64,000 nucleotides of DNA from NCBI GenBank assembly GCA_028278555.1, contig JANQEA010000011.1, positions 31,941-95,940 of the forward strand, in the 5' to 3' direction. Both the position numbers and the translations under genes were made by a program. The notes beneath the pieces are model-generated. The model worked only from the letters and a program-made list of their open reading frames with translations. It did no database searches and had not been told where the DNA came from. Every line of letters begins with the position of its first letter. Within the stretch, counting starts at the first letter, position 1. Shown here in pieces: positions 1-9,508 of this stretch. This DNA is from Candidatus Bipolaricaulota bacterium (GTDB lineage: Bacteria > Bipolaricaulota > Bipolaricaulia > UBA7950 > UBA9294).

Positions 1-17
1 TTCCGAGGGAGGCAGCT

Positions 18-728
18 ATGAAGAGGATTCTCGCATGTGTCGCAATCGTTCTGATGGCGGGGGTGGCCGTATTCGGCCAGTTCCACTACGGGTTCTACTA
101 CGATCTGTCCGGGGGGCGCGATCTCGAGATCAATCTGATGAACACGATGCCGTGGGAGAACGGCGTGACGATCGAAGTGCACGATGCCTTCGGAAACCTG
201 ATCTGGGAGTCGTACGGCCCGATCCCCGGCCATTCGACCGTCTACGTGCGACTCGGCAACGACATTCCGGCCGGCGCCACCCACTGGGGTGTGGTCACGG
301 TCGACAGCACCGATCGGGTGGTCATCGGACTCGAGTACTTCGCCGATGAGGCGTTGGTCTCCGTCGACACGATCTACAACGAGATTCCGATTGTCGAAGC
401 GGGCGAGTCTTACTGGATCGGCTCCTACTACAGCCAGGTGGTCGATGTGGACACGGCGTTCGTGGTGATGAATCCGTGGCCGTCCGACTCATTGTGCACC
501 GTCTCCGCTTACAACGCGAATGGGGTTCCGGTCTACACCCGCGACTTCTGGCTCGCCCCCTACGAGTCCGAATTCGTTGCGCTCGGACAGGAGATCGGCT
601 CCGGAAGCCTGTTGTACGGCCTACTCGATGTCCGACTGGAAGGCCAGCTCGTCGTCCTTGCGATCGAGTATCACGGACGGGGTTGCAGCGGTCTCGAGAT
701 CGACAACATCACCGAGTTCTACTTCTAA
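18..728 (+). CDS. Secreted protein of unknown function
   Basis: 236 aa. The first 20 residues form a Sec signal peptide (basic MKR start, hydrophobic core, likely cleavage after AVFG). The mature part is rich in Tyr, Ser and Val and looks all-beta, with alternating short strands such as VTIEVHD and VYVRLGN; I recognise no family. The start is fixed by the GAGGGAGG SD site 4-5 bases upstream. It probably acts outside the cytoplasmic membrane. A 100 bp spacer separates it from the M29 peptidase downstream, so shared function is not implied. Confidence 0.85.
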   Translation: MKRILACVAIVLMAGVAVFGQFHYGFYYDLSGGRDLEINLMNTMPWENGVTIEVHDAFGNLIWESYGPIPGHSTVYVRLGNDIPAGATHWGVVTVDSTDRVVIGLEYFADEALVSVDTIYNEIPIVEAGESYWIGSYYSQVVDVDTAFVVMNPWPSDSLCTVSAYNANGVPVYTRDFWLAPYESEFVALGQEIGSGSLLYGLLDVRLEGQLVVLAIEYHGRGCSGLEIDNITEFYF

Positions 729-830
729 CCAGTGGCGGTGGCTGCATGCCGTCTCTTCTTCCGCCGGCTGTGAAATCGCGTTGTCTGCAGCGACAATCCG
801 GCCATCCACGAATCGCAAAGGGGAAGACGC

Positions 831-1934
831 ATGCCGGATCCGAGAGTCGAGGCCGTCGCCAACGTACTGGTCGAATACTCTGTCGAGGTCAAGCCCGGAC
901 AATTCGTCCGGATCAACGCAAACGTCGAGGGGATGCCGCTTGTCGTCGCGGCCTACCGGGCCGTCCTCGAAGCCGGCGGCAACCCGTGGCTCGACATCGG
1001 GATCGAGGAGACCGAGGAGCTGCTTTATGCGTTTGCCAGCGACGAACAACTCGACTACATTCCGCCGTTCTTCAAGCACGCGGTGGAGGATTTCGACGTC
1101 GACATCACCATCTGGACGGACGCGAACACCAAGCGGCTGAACTCGATCGATCCGGCGAAGCAGGCACGCCGCGCGAAGGCGAACCATCCGCTGTCGAAGC
1201 GGTTCCTCGAGCGGATGGCGAGCAAGGACCTCCGCTGGGTCGGGACCGCGTACCCGACGAACGCCAACGCGCAGACGGCGGAGATGTCGCTCCGTGAGTA
1301 CGAGGAGTTCGTCTACGGCGCCTGCCGGGTTTGCGAGCCGGATCCTGTCGCGATCTGGAAGGACGTCTCCCGGAAGCAGCAGGTGCTGATCGATTGGCTC
1401 TCCGAACGGAAGGAGATCCACGTCCAGGGTGATGAGACCGATCTCCGCCTCTCGTACGCCGGTCGCACGTGGGAGAACTGCGATGGGCGGGAGAACTTCC
1501 CCGACGGTGAGATCTTCACCGGCCCGGTCGAGGAGAGCGTCGAGGGGCAGATCCGCTTCAGCTACCCGGCTTGCTTCCGCGGTCGTCAGGTCGAAGACGT
1601 CCGGCTCTGGTTCGAGAAGGGGAAGGTCGTGAAGGCGACCGCCGGGAAGAACGAAGCCTTTCTGCTCGAGATGCTCGACATCGACGACGGCGCACGGTTC
1701 GTCGGAGAGTTCGCCTTCGGGACGAATCCGGGGATCCAACGATTCACCGGCGACACGCTCTTCGATGAGAAGATCGGCGGGACGATCCACCTCGCCTTGG
1801 GGAAGGGGTTCCTCGAGACCGGGAGTACGAACGATTCGGCGATCCACTGGGACATGGTCTGCGATTTGAGGGATGGGGGCCGTGTCCTCGTGGATGGCGA
1901 AGTCTTCTGCGAGAACGGGGACTTCAAGATCTAG
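831..1934 (+). CDS. Aminopeptidase, M29 family (AmpS/PepS-like)
   Basis: Cytoplasmic metallo-aminopeptidase that removes N-terminal residues from peptides. The 367 aa length fits the M29 family. The family's dinuclear metal ligands are recognisable in order in the C-terminal half: Glu in FPDGE, Glu in GEFAFGTN, His in GTIHLALG, and His and Asp in AIHWDMVCD. The start follows an AAAGGGGAAG SD site. It precedes an S9 oligopeptidase on the same strand by 61 bp, so the two could be cotranscribed for peptide breakdown; that link is inference from position. Confidence 0.93.
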   Translation: MPDPRVEAVANVLVEYSVEVKPGQFVRINANVEGMPLVVAAYRAVLEAGGNPWLDIGIEETEELLYAFASDEQLDYIPPFFKHAVEDFDVDITIWTDANTKRLNSIDPAKQARRAKANHPLSKRFLERMASKDLRWVGTAYPTNANAQTAEMSLREYEEFVYGACRVCEPDPVAIWKDVSRKQQVLIDWLSERKEIHVQGDETDLRLSYAGRTWENCDGRENFPDGEIFTGPVEESVEGQIRFSYPACFRGRQVEDVRLWFEKGKVVKATAGKNEAFLLEMLDIDDGARFVGEFAFGTNPGIQRFTGDTLFDEKIGGTIHLALGKGFLETGSTNDSAIHWDMVCDLRDGGRVLVDGEVFCENGDFKI

Positions 1935-1995
1935 TCGACGGAGCGCTCAGCCGACTTGTTTCGCGAGGTCGCCCGAGCGCCGCGAAGGAGGCACG

Positions 1996-3942
1996 ATGCA
2001 ACCTGTCCGGATCGAAGACATCCTGTCGTACCGATTCCTCTCCGCGATCGAGATTGCACCCGACGGCATGCGTGCGGCGTTCGTCGTCAAGCAGGCTGAC
2101 GCAGAGACGAACGGCTATCGCTCCGATCTCTACTTGGCTGAGCTGGAGACTCAGACTGTGTCTCGGCTGACGAGCAGTGGGAAGGATGGTCCGTTCGTCT
2201 GGGGGCGCGACTCATCGGAACTCTTCTTTCTCTCGAAGCGCGAGGAAGAGGAAGGGACGTCGTTCGTCTTCAGGATCCGGACCGACGGTGGGGAGGCCGA
2301 GTCGATCGCTGTGTTCCCTCACAAGGCCGACGGGTTCCGATGGCTCGATGGGGACCGGTTCCTCTACGCGGCGCGTGTTTCGATCGTCGATGAACCGGAG
2401 CGGGAGGACGCCGAGGACTACGAGGTGATCGACGAGATCCCGTTCTGGATGAACGGCGAGGGGTTCACCAACCGGCGGAGGAAGCATCTCTTCCTCTTCG
2501 ATCCGGGAACGGGCGAATCGTCCGATCTTCTCGAGCCAACACTCGAGGTGATGGCGTACGATGTCCGCGGCGATCGATGCGCTGTCGTCGCCCGGCGATT
2601 CGAGGGGAAGGCGCCGGCGACGCGTGAGCTGTGGATGGTCGACCTCGCAGATGGGGCAGCGAAGCGAATCCCGATTGGCGAATTCGTCCTCGATGAGATC
2701 CTGTTCCTCGACGCGGAGACGCTCGTCGCGACCGGAACCGACATGGTCCCGTTCGGGCTCGGACAGAATCGTGAGATCCTTTCGATCGACATCGGGACCG
2801 GTGAGGTGACCTCGCTGACGCCGAATTGGGATCGCTCGGTCGGCAACTCGATCGCCGCAGACTGCCGCCATGGCGGCGGGCCGACGCTCCGCATCGACGG
2901 AGACAAGATCTACGTGATGGCGACGGAGCGGACGGTCGGCCATCTGGTCGAGGTCGATCGAAGCGGCGCGGTTCGAACGATCGTCGAATCCGACGGCTCG
3001 ATCGATGTCTACGACGTCCGAGACGGAATCGCGCTCAGCATCGGACTCAGACCCGGCGTGTTGCAGGAGCTGTACCTTCACGACGGAGTGGGCGAGACAC
3101 GGCTGACGTCGCTGAACGAGGCGATCCTTGCCGATTGTGCGCTGTCGGCGCACGAGCACTTCACGGTCCCCTCGTCGCGTGGCGACGAGATCGACGCGTG
3201 GTTGCTCCGACCGGTCGGCTGCGATGAATCGAGCAAGGTCCCGACGATCCTGACGATCCACGGCGGACCTCGCGGCGCATACGGGGAGATCTTCTTCCAC
3301 CAGATGCAGATGCTCGCCGGCGAGGGCTACGCGATTCTCATCTCCAATCCGCATGGTTCATCCGGGCGGGGGAATGCGTTCGCCGATATCCGCGAGCAGT
3401 ACGGGAAGATCGACTACGAGGATCTGATGGCGGTCGTCGACGGGGCGCTCGAGCGTTTTCCGTTTCTCGATCCGGATTGGCTCGGTGTGATGGGCGGCTC
3501 GTACGGCGGCTACATGACCAACTGGATGATCGGCCACACCGATCGGTTCCGCGCCGCGGTGTCACAGCGCTCGATTGCCAATTGGATCCACAAGTTCTGT
3601 ACGACCGACATCGGCTACTACTTCAACGCCGATCAGCTGGGCACCGATCCGTGGGCCGAGGACGGGACCGAGAAACTCTGGTGGCACTCACCGCTTCGCT
3701 ACGCGGACCGGGCGAAGACACCGACCCTGTTCATCCACTCCGAGCAGGACTACCGCTGCTGGCTTCCGGAGGGAATCCAGATGTTTACCGCGCTCAAGTA
3801 CCACGGCGTCGAAACCCGCCTGGTCATGTTCCGCGACGAGAATCACGAACTGTCGCGTAGCGGCAAACCGAAGCACCGGATCCGGCGGCTCGAGGAGATC
3901 GTCGCCTGGTTCGACCGATACCTGAAGGAGAGCACGGGATAG
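1996..3942 (+). CDS. S9 family prolyl oligopeptidase / acylaminoacyl peptidase
   Basis: 648 aa serine peptidase that cleaves short peptides. The N-terminal ~380 residues resemble a beta-propeller gate (WD-like repeats); the C-terminal alpha/beta hydrolase domain carries Ser502 in GGSYGGYM, Asp585 in HSEQDYRC and His617 in ENHELS. An upstream in-frame start exists at 1873 but overlaps the M29 gene; the start at 1996 has GAAGGAGGCACG directly before it. No signal peptide is seen, so it is cytoplasmic. It converges with the PpiC gene, with 30 bp between their stops. Confidence 0.95.
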   Translation: MQPVRIEDILSYRFLSAIEIAPDGMRAAFVVKQADAETNGYRSDLYLAELETQTVSRLTSSGKDGPFVWGRDSSELFFLSKREEEEGTSFVFRIRTDGGEAESIAVFPHKADGFRWLDGDRFLYAARVSIVDEPEREDAEDYEVIDEIPFWMNGEGFTNRRRKHLFLFDPGTGESSDLLEPTLEVMAYDVRGDRCAVVARRFEGKAPATRELWMVDLADGAAKRIPIGEFVLDEILFLDAETLVATGTDMVPFGLGQNREILSIDIGTGEVTSLTPNWDRSVGNSIAADCRHGGGPTLRIDGDKIYVMATERTVGHLVEVDRSGAVRTIVESDGSIDVYDVRDGIALSIGLRPGVLQELYLHDGVGETRLTSLNEAILADCALSAHEHFTVPSSRGDEIDAWLLRPVGCDESSKVPTILTIHGGPRGAYGEIFFHQMQMLAGEGYAILISNPHGSSGRGNAFADIREQYGKIDYEDLMAVVDGALERFPFLDPDWLGVMGGSYGGYMTNWMIGHTDRFRAAVSQRSIANWIHKFCTTDIGYYFNADQLGTDPWAEDGTEKLWWHSPLRYADRAKTPTLFIHSEQDYRCWLPEGIQMFTALKYHGVETRLVMFRDENHELSRSGKPKHRIRRLEEIVAWFDRYLKESTG

Positions 3943-3972
3943 CTCACGCAGTTTGCCGCGCTGGGACCTGCT

Positions 3973-5565
3973 CTACTCGGCGGTCTCCTCGGCATCGGGC
4001 GTCTCGTCTTGCCCCTCGGCGAGCTGGGCTTCCAAGTCGTCGATCTTCGACTGGATGCTCGGATCGTCCGGGATCGCCTCGGCAGCCAACCGGTATTCGG
4101 CGAGAGCCCGCACGAGGTAGTCTGCGATCTGTACTTCGAGGTCCGCGATCTTGACTGCTCGGTCCACTCCCTCGCCGGCTTCGGCTTCGAGGACGGAGAG
4201 CTCCGACCGGAGATCGTACATCTTCGTCTCGTAGAGCGTGCCGATGATGTAGGGGAGGTACGGCTCGTCGGCGGACCCTTCATCCCGGACCTGTTCGAAC
4301 GCCGCGATCCCCTCGTCGACGCTCTTCTGCTGCTCCCACATCGCGCGGACGAGTGGCGGGAGGATCTCGAACTCGGCCGCGTCGTAGACTTCGTCGAACC
4401 AGGTCTGCATCCGAGCGTTGAGGGTCTCCTCTTCGAGATCGGCGCGGACTTGATCGCCCACGTCGTCGAGTGTCGGTTCGTAGGCCGCCTGCCGGTCGGT
4501 GAGCTGGATGATGTGGAGGCCGTACTGCGTTACGACGATGTCGCTGATCTCGCCGATCGAGAGTGCGAAGGCCGCCTCTTCGAACGGCGCGACCATCGCT
4601 CCGCGGCCGAACCAGCCGAGCTCGCCTCCGCGAGGGCCGCTCGGTCCGGTCGAGTGCTCGATAGCCATCTCGGCGAAGTCGGCACCGGACGTCAGCTCAC
4701 CGCGAATGCGCTCCGCCAGGGCCCGGATGTCATTGAGGATTCGATCCTTGACCGCCTCGAGTTCGGGCGGATCCTCCTCCGATCCGTAGTCGGCCAGGTT
4801 CTCGTCGAGGAACGCTTGGAGGTCGGCGTCGGTCGTCCCGAACAGGATGTGCGAAGCTTGAATCTGCTCCTCGGTTGCGTAATCGGCCTTGTTCACTTCG
4901 AAGTGAGCGGCGAGGTCCTCGTCGGTCAGATCGATCGGGCCGGCGACCGCGGCGCGGACCGCGTCGAGCGTTAACTGCCATTCGACCGTGTCCAGACCAG
5001 TCTGCTTGAAGGCCTCGAACGACGAGCCCTGCTCGTCGAGGTAGGCGAGGAAGTCCTCCTCGGTCCAGCCCTGAGCCTCAAGGAACTCGGCGTACTGCGA
5101 TTCGTAGTCGGCCTGGATCGCCTCGGCGCTTGGCTGGAGGCCTCTCCGTTCCGCTTCCTCCTCGACGAGGGCGGCGGCGAGAACCCGCCGGATCGCCTCG
5201 GCCTCGAGTGAGAGCTGGAAGAGCCTTCCCTCACCGCCGGCGAGGAGCGCCTCGACGCTCAGCCCGAACTGGGCGTACATCTGCAGATACTGGTTGAGGA
5301 GCGTCACCTTGGCATTCTCGAAGTCGTCTCGATAGGCCGGTCGGCCGTTGGCGTAGGCGACGATCTCGCCTCTTGGGAGCACGGATTCCGGTTGCTCAAC
5401 CGGCTGGCCGGCCGTCTCGACGGGTTCCGCGGGTGTTTGCTCCGTGGCGTCTGTCGTCTCGACGGGTGGTTCCGTCGATTCCGGTTCGGGGCGATCCCCA
5501 CATCCGGATAGGAGCAGTCCGAGTGCCAGCAGGGCGACCAACAACATCAACGAGCGAATCCGCAT
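3973..5565 (-). CDS. Lipoprotein peptidyl-prolyl isomerase (PpiC/parvulin, SurA/PrsA-like)
   Basis: 530 aa. An N-terminal lipoprotein signal ends in LLLSGC, followed by a Pro/Glu/Thr-rich linker of ~55 residues, a SurA-N-like helical region, a PpiC domain (hallmarks GPRGGELGWFGRG and TQYGLHIIQL) and a helical, TPR-like C-terminal tail. It should help secreted proteins fold outside the cytoplasmic membrane. AAGGAGG lies 5 bases before the chosen start; a longer in-frame ORF upstream is not supported. It lies 68 bp downstream of the M20 peptidase gene on the same strand. Confidence 0.92.
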   Translation of the reverse strand: MRIRSLMLLVALLALGLLLSGCGDRPEPESTEPPVETTDATEQTPAEPVETAGQPVEQPESVLPRGEIVAYANGRPAYRDDFENAKVTLLNQYLQMYAQFGLSVEALLAGGEGRLFQLSLEAEAIRRVLAAALVEEEAERRGLQPSAEAIQADYESQYAEFLEAQGWTEEDFLAYLDEQGSSFEAFKQTGLDTVEWQLTLDAVRAAVAGPIDLTDEDLAAHFEVNKADYATEEQIQASHILFGTTDADLQAFLDENLADYGSEEDPPELEAVKDRILNDIRALAERIRGELTSGADFAEMAIEHSTGPSGPRGGELGWFGRGAMVAPFEEAAFALSIGEISDIVVTQYGLHIIQLTDRQAAYEPTLDDVGDQVRADLEEETLNARMQTWFDEVYDAAEFEILPPLVRAMWEQQKSVDEGIAAFEQVRDEGSADEPYLPYIIGTLYETKMYDLRSELSVLEAEAGEGVDRAVKIADLEVQIADYLVRALAEYRLAAEAIPDDPSIQSKIDDLEAQLAEGQDETPDAEETAE

Positions 5566-5633
5566 GAGCGCCTCCTTGGGTCGGTTCAGTTTACGAGTTC
5601 GCCCGGCGGGCAACCAGTTGGCGTTCGCTGGAG

Positions 5634-7007
5634 CTACGCGGTGTTCGGCTTCTTCATCGATCCGAGGTGTGCGAGGATCGATGCGCCGGTCCGAATTCCG
5701 TCGAAGAACCGTTCGACCTCGAGGTTCTCGTTCGGTGCATGGTTCGCCTCGTCCGGATTCGCGTATGGAACGCCGAACGCGGGAATCCCAAGAATCTTGG
5801 TGAAGACGTAGTCCGGGAGACTCCCGCCGAGCGCCGGGACGATCAGCGGATCTTCCCCTTGCGCCTCGGTGATTCCGCGGCGGATCGGCTCGGCGAACGG
5901 TGAATCGAGCGGCGTCTTCGACGGATCCATACCGCCGAGCGGGATGAACTCGATGTCGGGTGCGTGTCGGCGAACGTGATCGGCGACCTTCGCGAGGATG
6001 TCGTCCCGCGACTGGTCGTGAACAAGCCGGATGTCGCACTTGGCGACCGCCTCGCAAGGAAGGACCGTCTTGCTCCCCTCACCGGCGTAGCCACCGTGAA
6101 GCCCGTTGATCGTCAGCGTCGGCCAGACGGCGAGCCGGTCGGCGATCGGGCGGTCGTCGGGCGCGTCCAGACAGCGAACGCCAAGTGCCGCCATGATTCG
6201 GGCGTCGTCGTACGGAAGGCGGTCGAGCGCATCCCGCTCGAGCGGCGTCGGTGACTTCACGTCATCGTAGAACCCGGCGATCGTGATCTCCCCTTGCGCG
6301 TTCTTCATCGTGCCCAGACAGTGAACGAGTCTCCATAGAGGATTCGGCGCGACCCCTCCCCAGTTGCCCGAATGCAGGTCGGTCCGTGCGCCACGAGCGC
6401 GGAGCTCGAACAGGGCGACCCCGCGGACGCCGAAGACAAGACAGGAGCGGCCGCTCTCGTTGACCGGACCGTCGGAGGTGATGACGAGATCGGCATCGAG
6501 ACGATCTCGGTGCTCCTCAACGAACGGGGCGAGTCGCGGGCTTCCGATCTCTTCTTCCCCCTCGAGAAGGACGAGAACGTTGCATGGCAGCTCGCCGAGG
6601 GAAGCGAGCAGAGCTTCGATTGCGAGGAGGTTGGCGAAATGCTGCCCCTTGTTGTCGCCGACGCCGCGAGCGTAGATCCGGCCATTGCGGACCGTCGGCT
6701 CGAACGGCGGCGAGATCCAATCATCGAGCGGATCGGGCGGCTGGACATCGTAGTGCCCATAGAGGAGGACCGTCGGCCGGCTCGGCCGATCCGATCGGCG
6801 CGCCAGGACGACCGGCCAACCGGCGGTCGGGAGGATCTCCGTCTCGAGACCGATCCCGCGGATCACGCCGGCGATGTGCTCCGCCGTCTCGACGATCCCC
6901 TCGCCGTGCGCGCTAATGCTCGGGAGCCTCAGGTAGTCGAACAGACGATCGAGGTACGTCTCGCGGTTCCGTTCGATCCAGGTGAAGGCAGTATCTAGGA
7001 GGGGCAT
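5634..7007 (-). CDS. M20 family metallo-dipeptidase
   Basis: 457 aa dinuclear zinc peptidase. Motifs appear in family order: YGHYDVQPP (ligand His and Asp), RGVGDNKGQ (bridging Asp), LLEGEEEIGS (catalytic Glu-Glu pair), TSDGP (ligand Asp) and NHAPNENL (ligand His). A lid/dimerisation domain is inserted in the middle (LHSGNWGG region). The length suits the CNDP/PepV-like dipeptidase branch. The start at 7007 is preceded by GGAGG with 5 bases spacing, better than the upstream in-frame alternatives. Likely cytoplasmic, acting on peptides released by the neighbouring peptidases. Confidence 0.93.
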   Translation of the reverse strand: MPLLDTAFTWIERNRETYLDRLFDYLRLPSISAHGEGIVETAEHIAGVIRGIGLETEILPTAGWPVVLARRSDRPSRPTVLLYGHYDVQPPDPLDDWISPPFEPTVRNGRIYARGVGDNKGQHFANLLAIEALLASLGELPCNVLVLLEGEEEIGSPRLAPFVEEHRDRLDADLVITSDGPVNESGRSCLVFGVRGVALFELRARGARTDLHSGNWGGVAPNPLWRLVHCLGTMKNAQGEITIAGFYDDVKSPTPLERDALDRLPYDDARIMAALGVRCLDAPDDRPIADRLAVWPTLTINGLHGGYAGEGSKTVLPCEAVAKCDIRLVHDQSRDDILAKVADHVRRHAPDIEFIPLGGMDPSKTPLDSPFAEPIRRGITEAQGEDPLIVPALGGSLPDYVFTKILGIPAFGVPYANPDEANHAPNENLEVERFFDGIRTGASILAHLGSMKKPNTA

Positions 7008-7167
7008 GACGGCCTCCATGGGCAAGATGTCCTGCTGATTCTCTGGGATGGGATTCCTGTTCGCAACGATCCCACGCATTGCGATCCTCCGAAGATGCCG
7101 GTTGACATGTGTCGAGCCCACCCACAGAATTCCTGCCTGTACTTATTTCCTGTAGAACGGAGGCAGA

Positions 7168-7617
7168 ATGCGGATTCGTTGTCTGATGCCATTCCTTCTC
7201 ATTTGCCTACTCGCTCATGGGTGTTCCGAAACGGAGGGTCAAAACCCTGAGTGGCTCGTGAGCGGAAGACACACGCTATTTGGCGTTGCATCCGACGAAG
7301 TCCCCCACGGCGTTTACATGCCTGATGAGGTGTGGGATGAGGCTGCAGAAGAAGTCCGATTCGACGAGGAGAACTTCCCCGATTGGGCTCGTGACCGATA
7401 CGCAGCATGCGTCTATTGGAAGGGGGAATACACACGGCGAGAGATCAATCACGAGCGAAGACCGGGGGAGCCGGTGCAGTGGGAGCTCCAAGGATCGGCG
7501 CGAGGGTGGGTGCTGGTTGGGGAGGTTGCGCCGTACATCCTCCAGCTCACGATCGTGGATAACGAGCAGGAGATCGTTGTGGTGGATGCGTGGGATCCTC
7601 CGTCCAGGGCTCCTTAG
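7168..7617 (+). CDS. Putative lipoprotein of unknown function
   Basis: 149 aa. Residues 1-18 form a lipoprotein signal ending in LLAHGC, with acylation expected on Cys19. The rest is polar and acidic with several Trp residues; no family recognised. The SD site CGGAGGCAG lies just upstream. It is divergent from the M20 gene; the 160 bp between them should hold promoters for both. Confidence 0.75.
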   Translation: MRIRCLMPFLLICLLAHGCSETEGQNPEWLVSGRHTLFGVASDEVPHGVYMPDEVWDEAAEEVRFDEENFPDWARDRYAACVYWKGEYTRREINHERRPGEPVQWELQGSARGWVLVGEVAPYILQLTIVDNEQEIVVVDAWDPPSRAP

Positions 7618-7736
7618 GCGAGGCGGACAATAGCGTAGCCATGTCAACGTCGCAATGGGGTATGGCGAAACGCAGGAAGCGAATCGAGCCTGTGGGAGTT
7701 TCACCCGATCGGGTAGTCTTGCGTGGGGGGAGGGTC

Positions 7737-7994
7737 ATGCTGCAATCGGACCGAAATCGAAGGATCCCGGGACGAGAGCACCTCGGTGTCGATGACGAGA
7801 CCTTCCGTCTGACGTGGGGAGGACGAATCGGAGCCGCCTTTCGTCGCCGGTTCAGCCGTCTTGTGAGAACCTCGCTTCTCGATGGCGTTGTCGGATGGAT
7901 TCTCGATGCGTTCTGCCTGATCGCGGTCTTCCTTCTCGTCGATGTCCTGTGGGGATCGCTGGCGGCCAGGTGGGGCTCCGAGGAGCCCGAATGA
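7737..7994 (+). CDS. Small membrane protein
   Basis: 85 aa with a basic middle (RRRFSRLVR) and one clear membrane segment at about residues 49-74. Function unknown. The start at 7737 follows a GGGGGGAGGG SD-like run; longer upstream starts would overlap the lipoprotein gene. Its stop overlaps the start of the next gene as ATGA, so it is translationally coupled to the GNAT protein. Confidence 0.6.
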   Translation: MLQSDRNRRIPGREHLGVDDETFRLTWGGRIGAAFRRRFSRLVRTSLLDGVVGWILDAFCLIAVFLLVDVLWGSLAARWGSEEPE

Positions 7995-8479
7995 CGGAGC
8001 GTCTGCGGATCGAACCGCTGGCCGATCACCCGGAGTTGTTCCCGATCCTGGCGGAGTGGGAGAACGCCGAGTGGGGACACCTGATGCCGGATGTGTCCAT
8101 CGAAGATCTCGCGGCGGCGTTCGCAAGACGCGCGAATCGGGATCGTGTTCCCATGACATTTGTCGGGCTCCTGGACGAGGAATTCGTGAGCACAGCGAGC
8201 CTGGTCGAGCGCGACCTGCCACCGCGTGCCGATCTGTCTCCATGGTTGGCGATCGTTCGGACGCTCCCGCAGCAGCGGGGTCGGGGATTCGGGTCGGCCC
8301 TCGTCCGCGCGGTGATGGACAAGGCATTCCATCTCGGTCACGACAGACTCTATCTCTACACTCCCGATCAGCAGGATTTCTACGCTCGTCTCGGGTTTAG
8401 ACCGCTCGAGACGATGGCGTATCGAGGAGAGACGATCACGATTATGCGGGCGGATCAGGCCCACGAGACACGACTGTGA
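7991..8479 (+). CDS. GNAT family N-acetyltransferase
   Basis: 162 aa acetyl-CoA-dependent acyltransferase. The acetyl-CoA binding motif A is seen as LPQQRGRGFGSALV, followed by the motif B region YTPDQQDFYARLGF. The substrate cannot be told from sequence. Its start codon overlaps the stop of the preceding membrane-protein gene by four bases, which decides this start over an upstream in-frame one. Confidence 0.9.
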   Translation: MTERLRIEPLADHPELFPILAEWENAEWGHLMPDVSIEDLAAAFARRANRDRVPMTFVGLLDEEFVSTASLVERDLPPRADLSPWLAIVRTLPQQRGRGFGSALVRAVMDKAFHLGHDRLYLYTPDQQDFYARLGFRPLETMAYRGETITIMRADQAHETRL

Positions 8480-8495
8480 ACTTGCGGAGGTGCGC

Positions 8496-8930
8496 ATGAA
8501 GACAGAGAACAGAACGCCCGACTTCGACGCGCTCCGGCGCGAAATCCGGGACTACCACGATGCGTTCATCGACGCGCACGTCGGCAACCGGCCGGAGTTC
8601 TTCATCGGGGATCTTGCCGAGGACTACGTCAATGTCTCGCGTGGCGAACTCCTACGCCAGACGAAGGACGAGATCCTCGAGCAATTCACCGGGTACCTCG
8701 GGAGCACGTCATTCTCCGAATATCGGCTGCTCGGAGAGCCGGCGATCGGCTTCTCGAAGGACGGATCCGTCGCTTGGTCGATCTTCCGACTGAAGGTCGC
8801 CGGGACGCGGACAATGGCCGACGGGAACGACGTGTCGTTCGACATGACCTGGGGCTGCTTGATCCTGTTCGAGCGCCACGACGATCGCTGGGTTCGGATC
8901 GCCGAAGCATCGAACCACGTGCCTGGATAG
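8496..8930 (+). CDS. SnoaL-like / DUF4440 (NTF2-fold) protein
   Basis: 144 aa. The N-terminal helix, an acidic middle, and beta-strand segments ending in WVRIAEASNH fit the cone-shaped NTF2 fold of SnoaL/DUF4440 proteins, which bind small hydrophobic ligands or act as simple hydrolases or isomerases. No specific substrate can be assigned. ATG at 8496 lies 5 bases after GGAGG; an in-frame GTG at 8490 would sit inside that SD site. It follows the GNAT gene by 16 bp, likely in the same transcript. Confidence 0.75.
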   Translation: MKTENRTPDFDALRREIRDYHDAFIDAHVGNRPEFFIGDLAEDYVNVSRGELLRQTKDEILEQFTGYLGSTSFSEYRLLGEPAIGFSKDGSVAWSIFRLKVAGTRTMADGNDVSFDMTWGCLILFERHDDRWVRIAEASNHVPG

Positions 8931-8975
8931 GTGCCGGACGGCATCTTCTGCGATCGGTCGCGATCCCGCGCTGCA

Positions 8976-9401
8976 CTACGACTTCTCTCTGTTTCGGCCG
9001 ACCTGCCTGAGCTTGCGAACGAAGCGAGCCTCTTCGGTCCGGTCGAGTCGGGCTTTCGGGGGGCGTTCGAACGCAGCAAACATGATGGCGTAGAGGACCG
9101 CGCCGACGCCGCCGAGGAGCGCCGAGATGACCGCCGCGTCGAGTTGGAACTTGAATTGGAGAGCGAATAGGCCGTTCGTAACCAATCCGATCCCAGCTCC
9201 GGCCAGCGCGCCGAGCGCGTAGTAGCGCTTCAACCGCTTGTGCGGGTTCCGCCGTCGAAGCAGGCGGAGAACAAGCAGGGAAGCCGCGATTCCGGCGGCC
9301 ATGTAGAGGACGCTCATGTACAGCGGAAGCCCCATGATCGCGAACAGGATCACGCAGAACGGAAGCCCCGCTACGAGCGAAAACAGGATTGCCAAGAACA
9401 T
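8976..9401 (-). CDS. Integral membrane protein of unknown function
   Basis: 141 aa with about four membrane segments (roughly residues 2-24, 26-45, 62-80 and 86-107) joined by short basic loops, and a charged C-terminal tail. No family recognised. GAGAGAGGTGAGG before the ATG at 9401 acts as SD; an upstream in-frame TTG at 9422 is less likely because it would overlap that site. Confidence 0.7.
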   Translation of the reverse strand: MFLAILFSLVAGLPFCVILFAIMGLPLYMSVLYMAAGIAASLLVLRLLRRRNPHKRLKRYYALGALAGAGIGLVTNGLFALQFKFQLDAAVISALLGGVGAVLYAIMFAAFERPPKARLDRTEEARFVRKLRQVGRNREKS

Positions 9402-9508
9402 CGTTCGCCTCACCTCTCTCAACTAGAAAGAGGATAAGCCAAGTGATGAATTTAAGTCAACAGCATGACAGCCCGCGACGTCGTATGCTGCCAGGTCACT
9501 CCTCGGCG

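Noticed and set aside
621..1847. A 408-codon open frame on the minus strand
   Set aside because: It is antisense to the M29 peptidase gene; its Arg/Pro/Asp-rich composition and lack of any SD site or family match are those of a shadow frame in GC-rich DNA.
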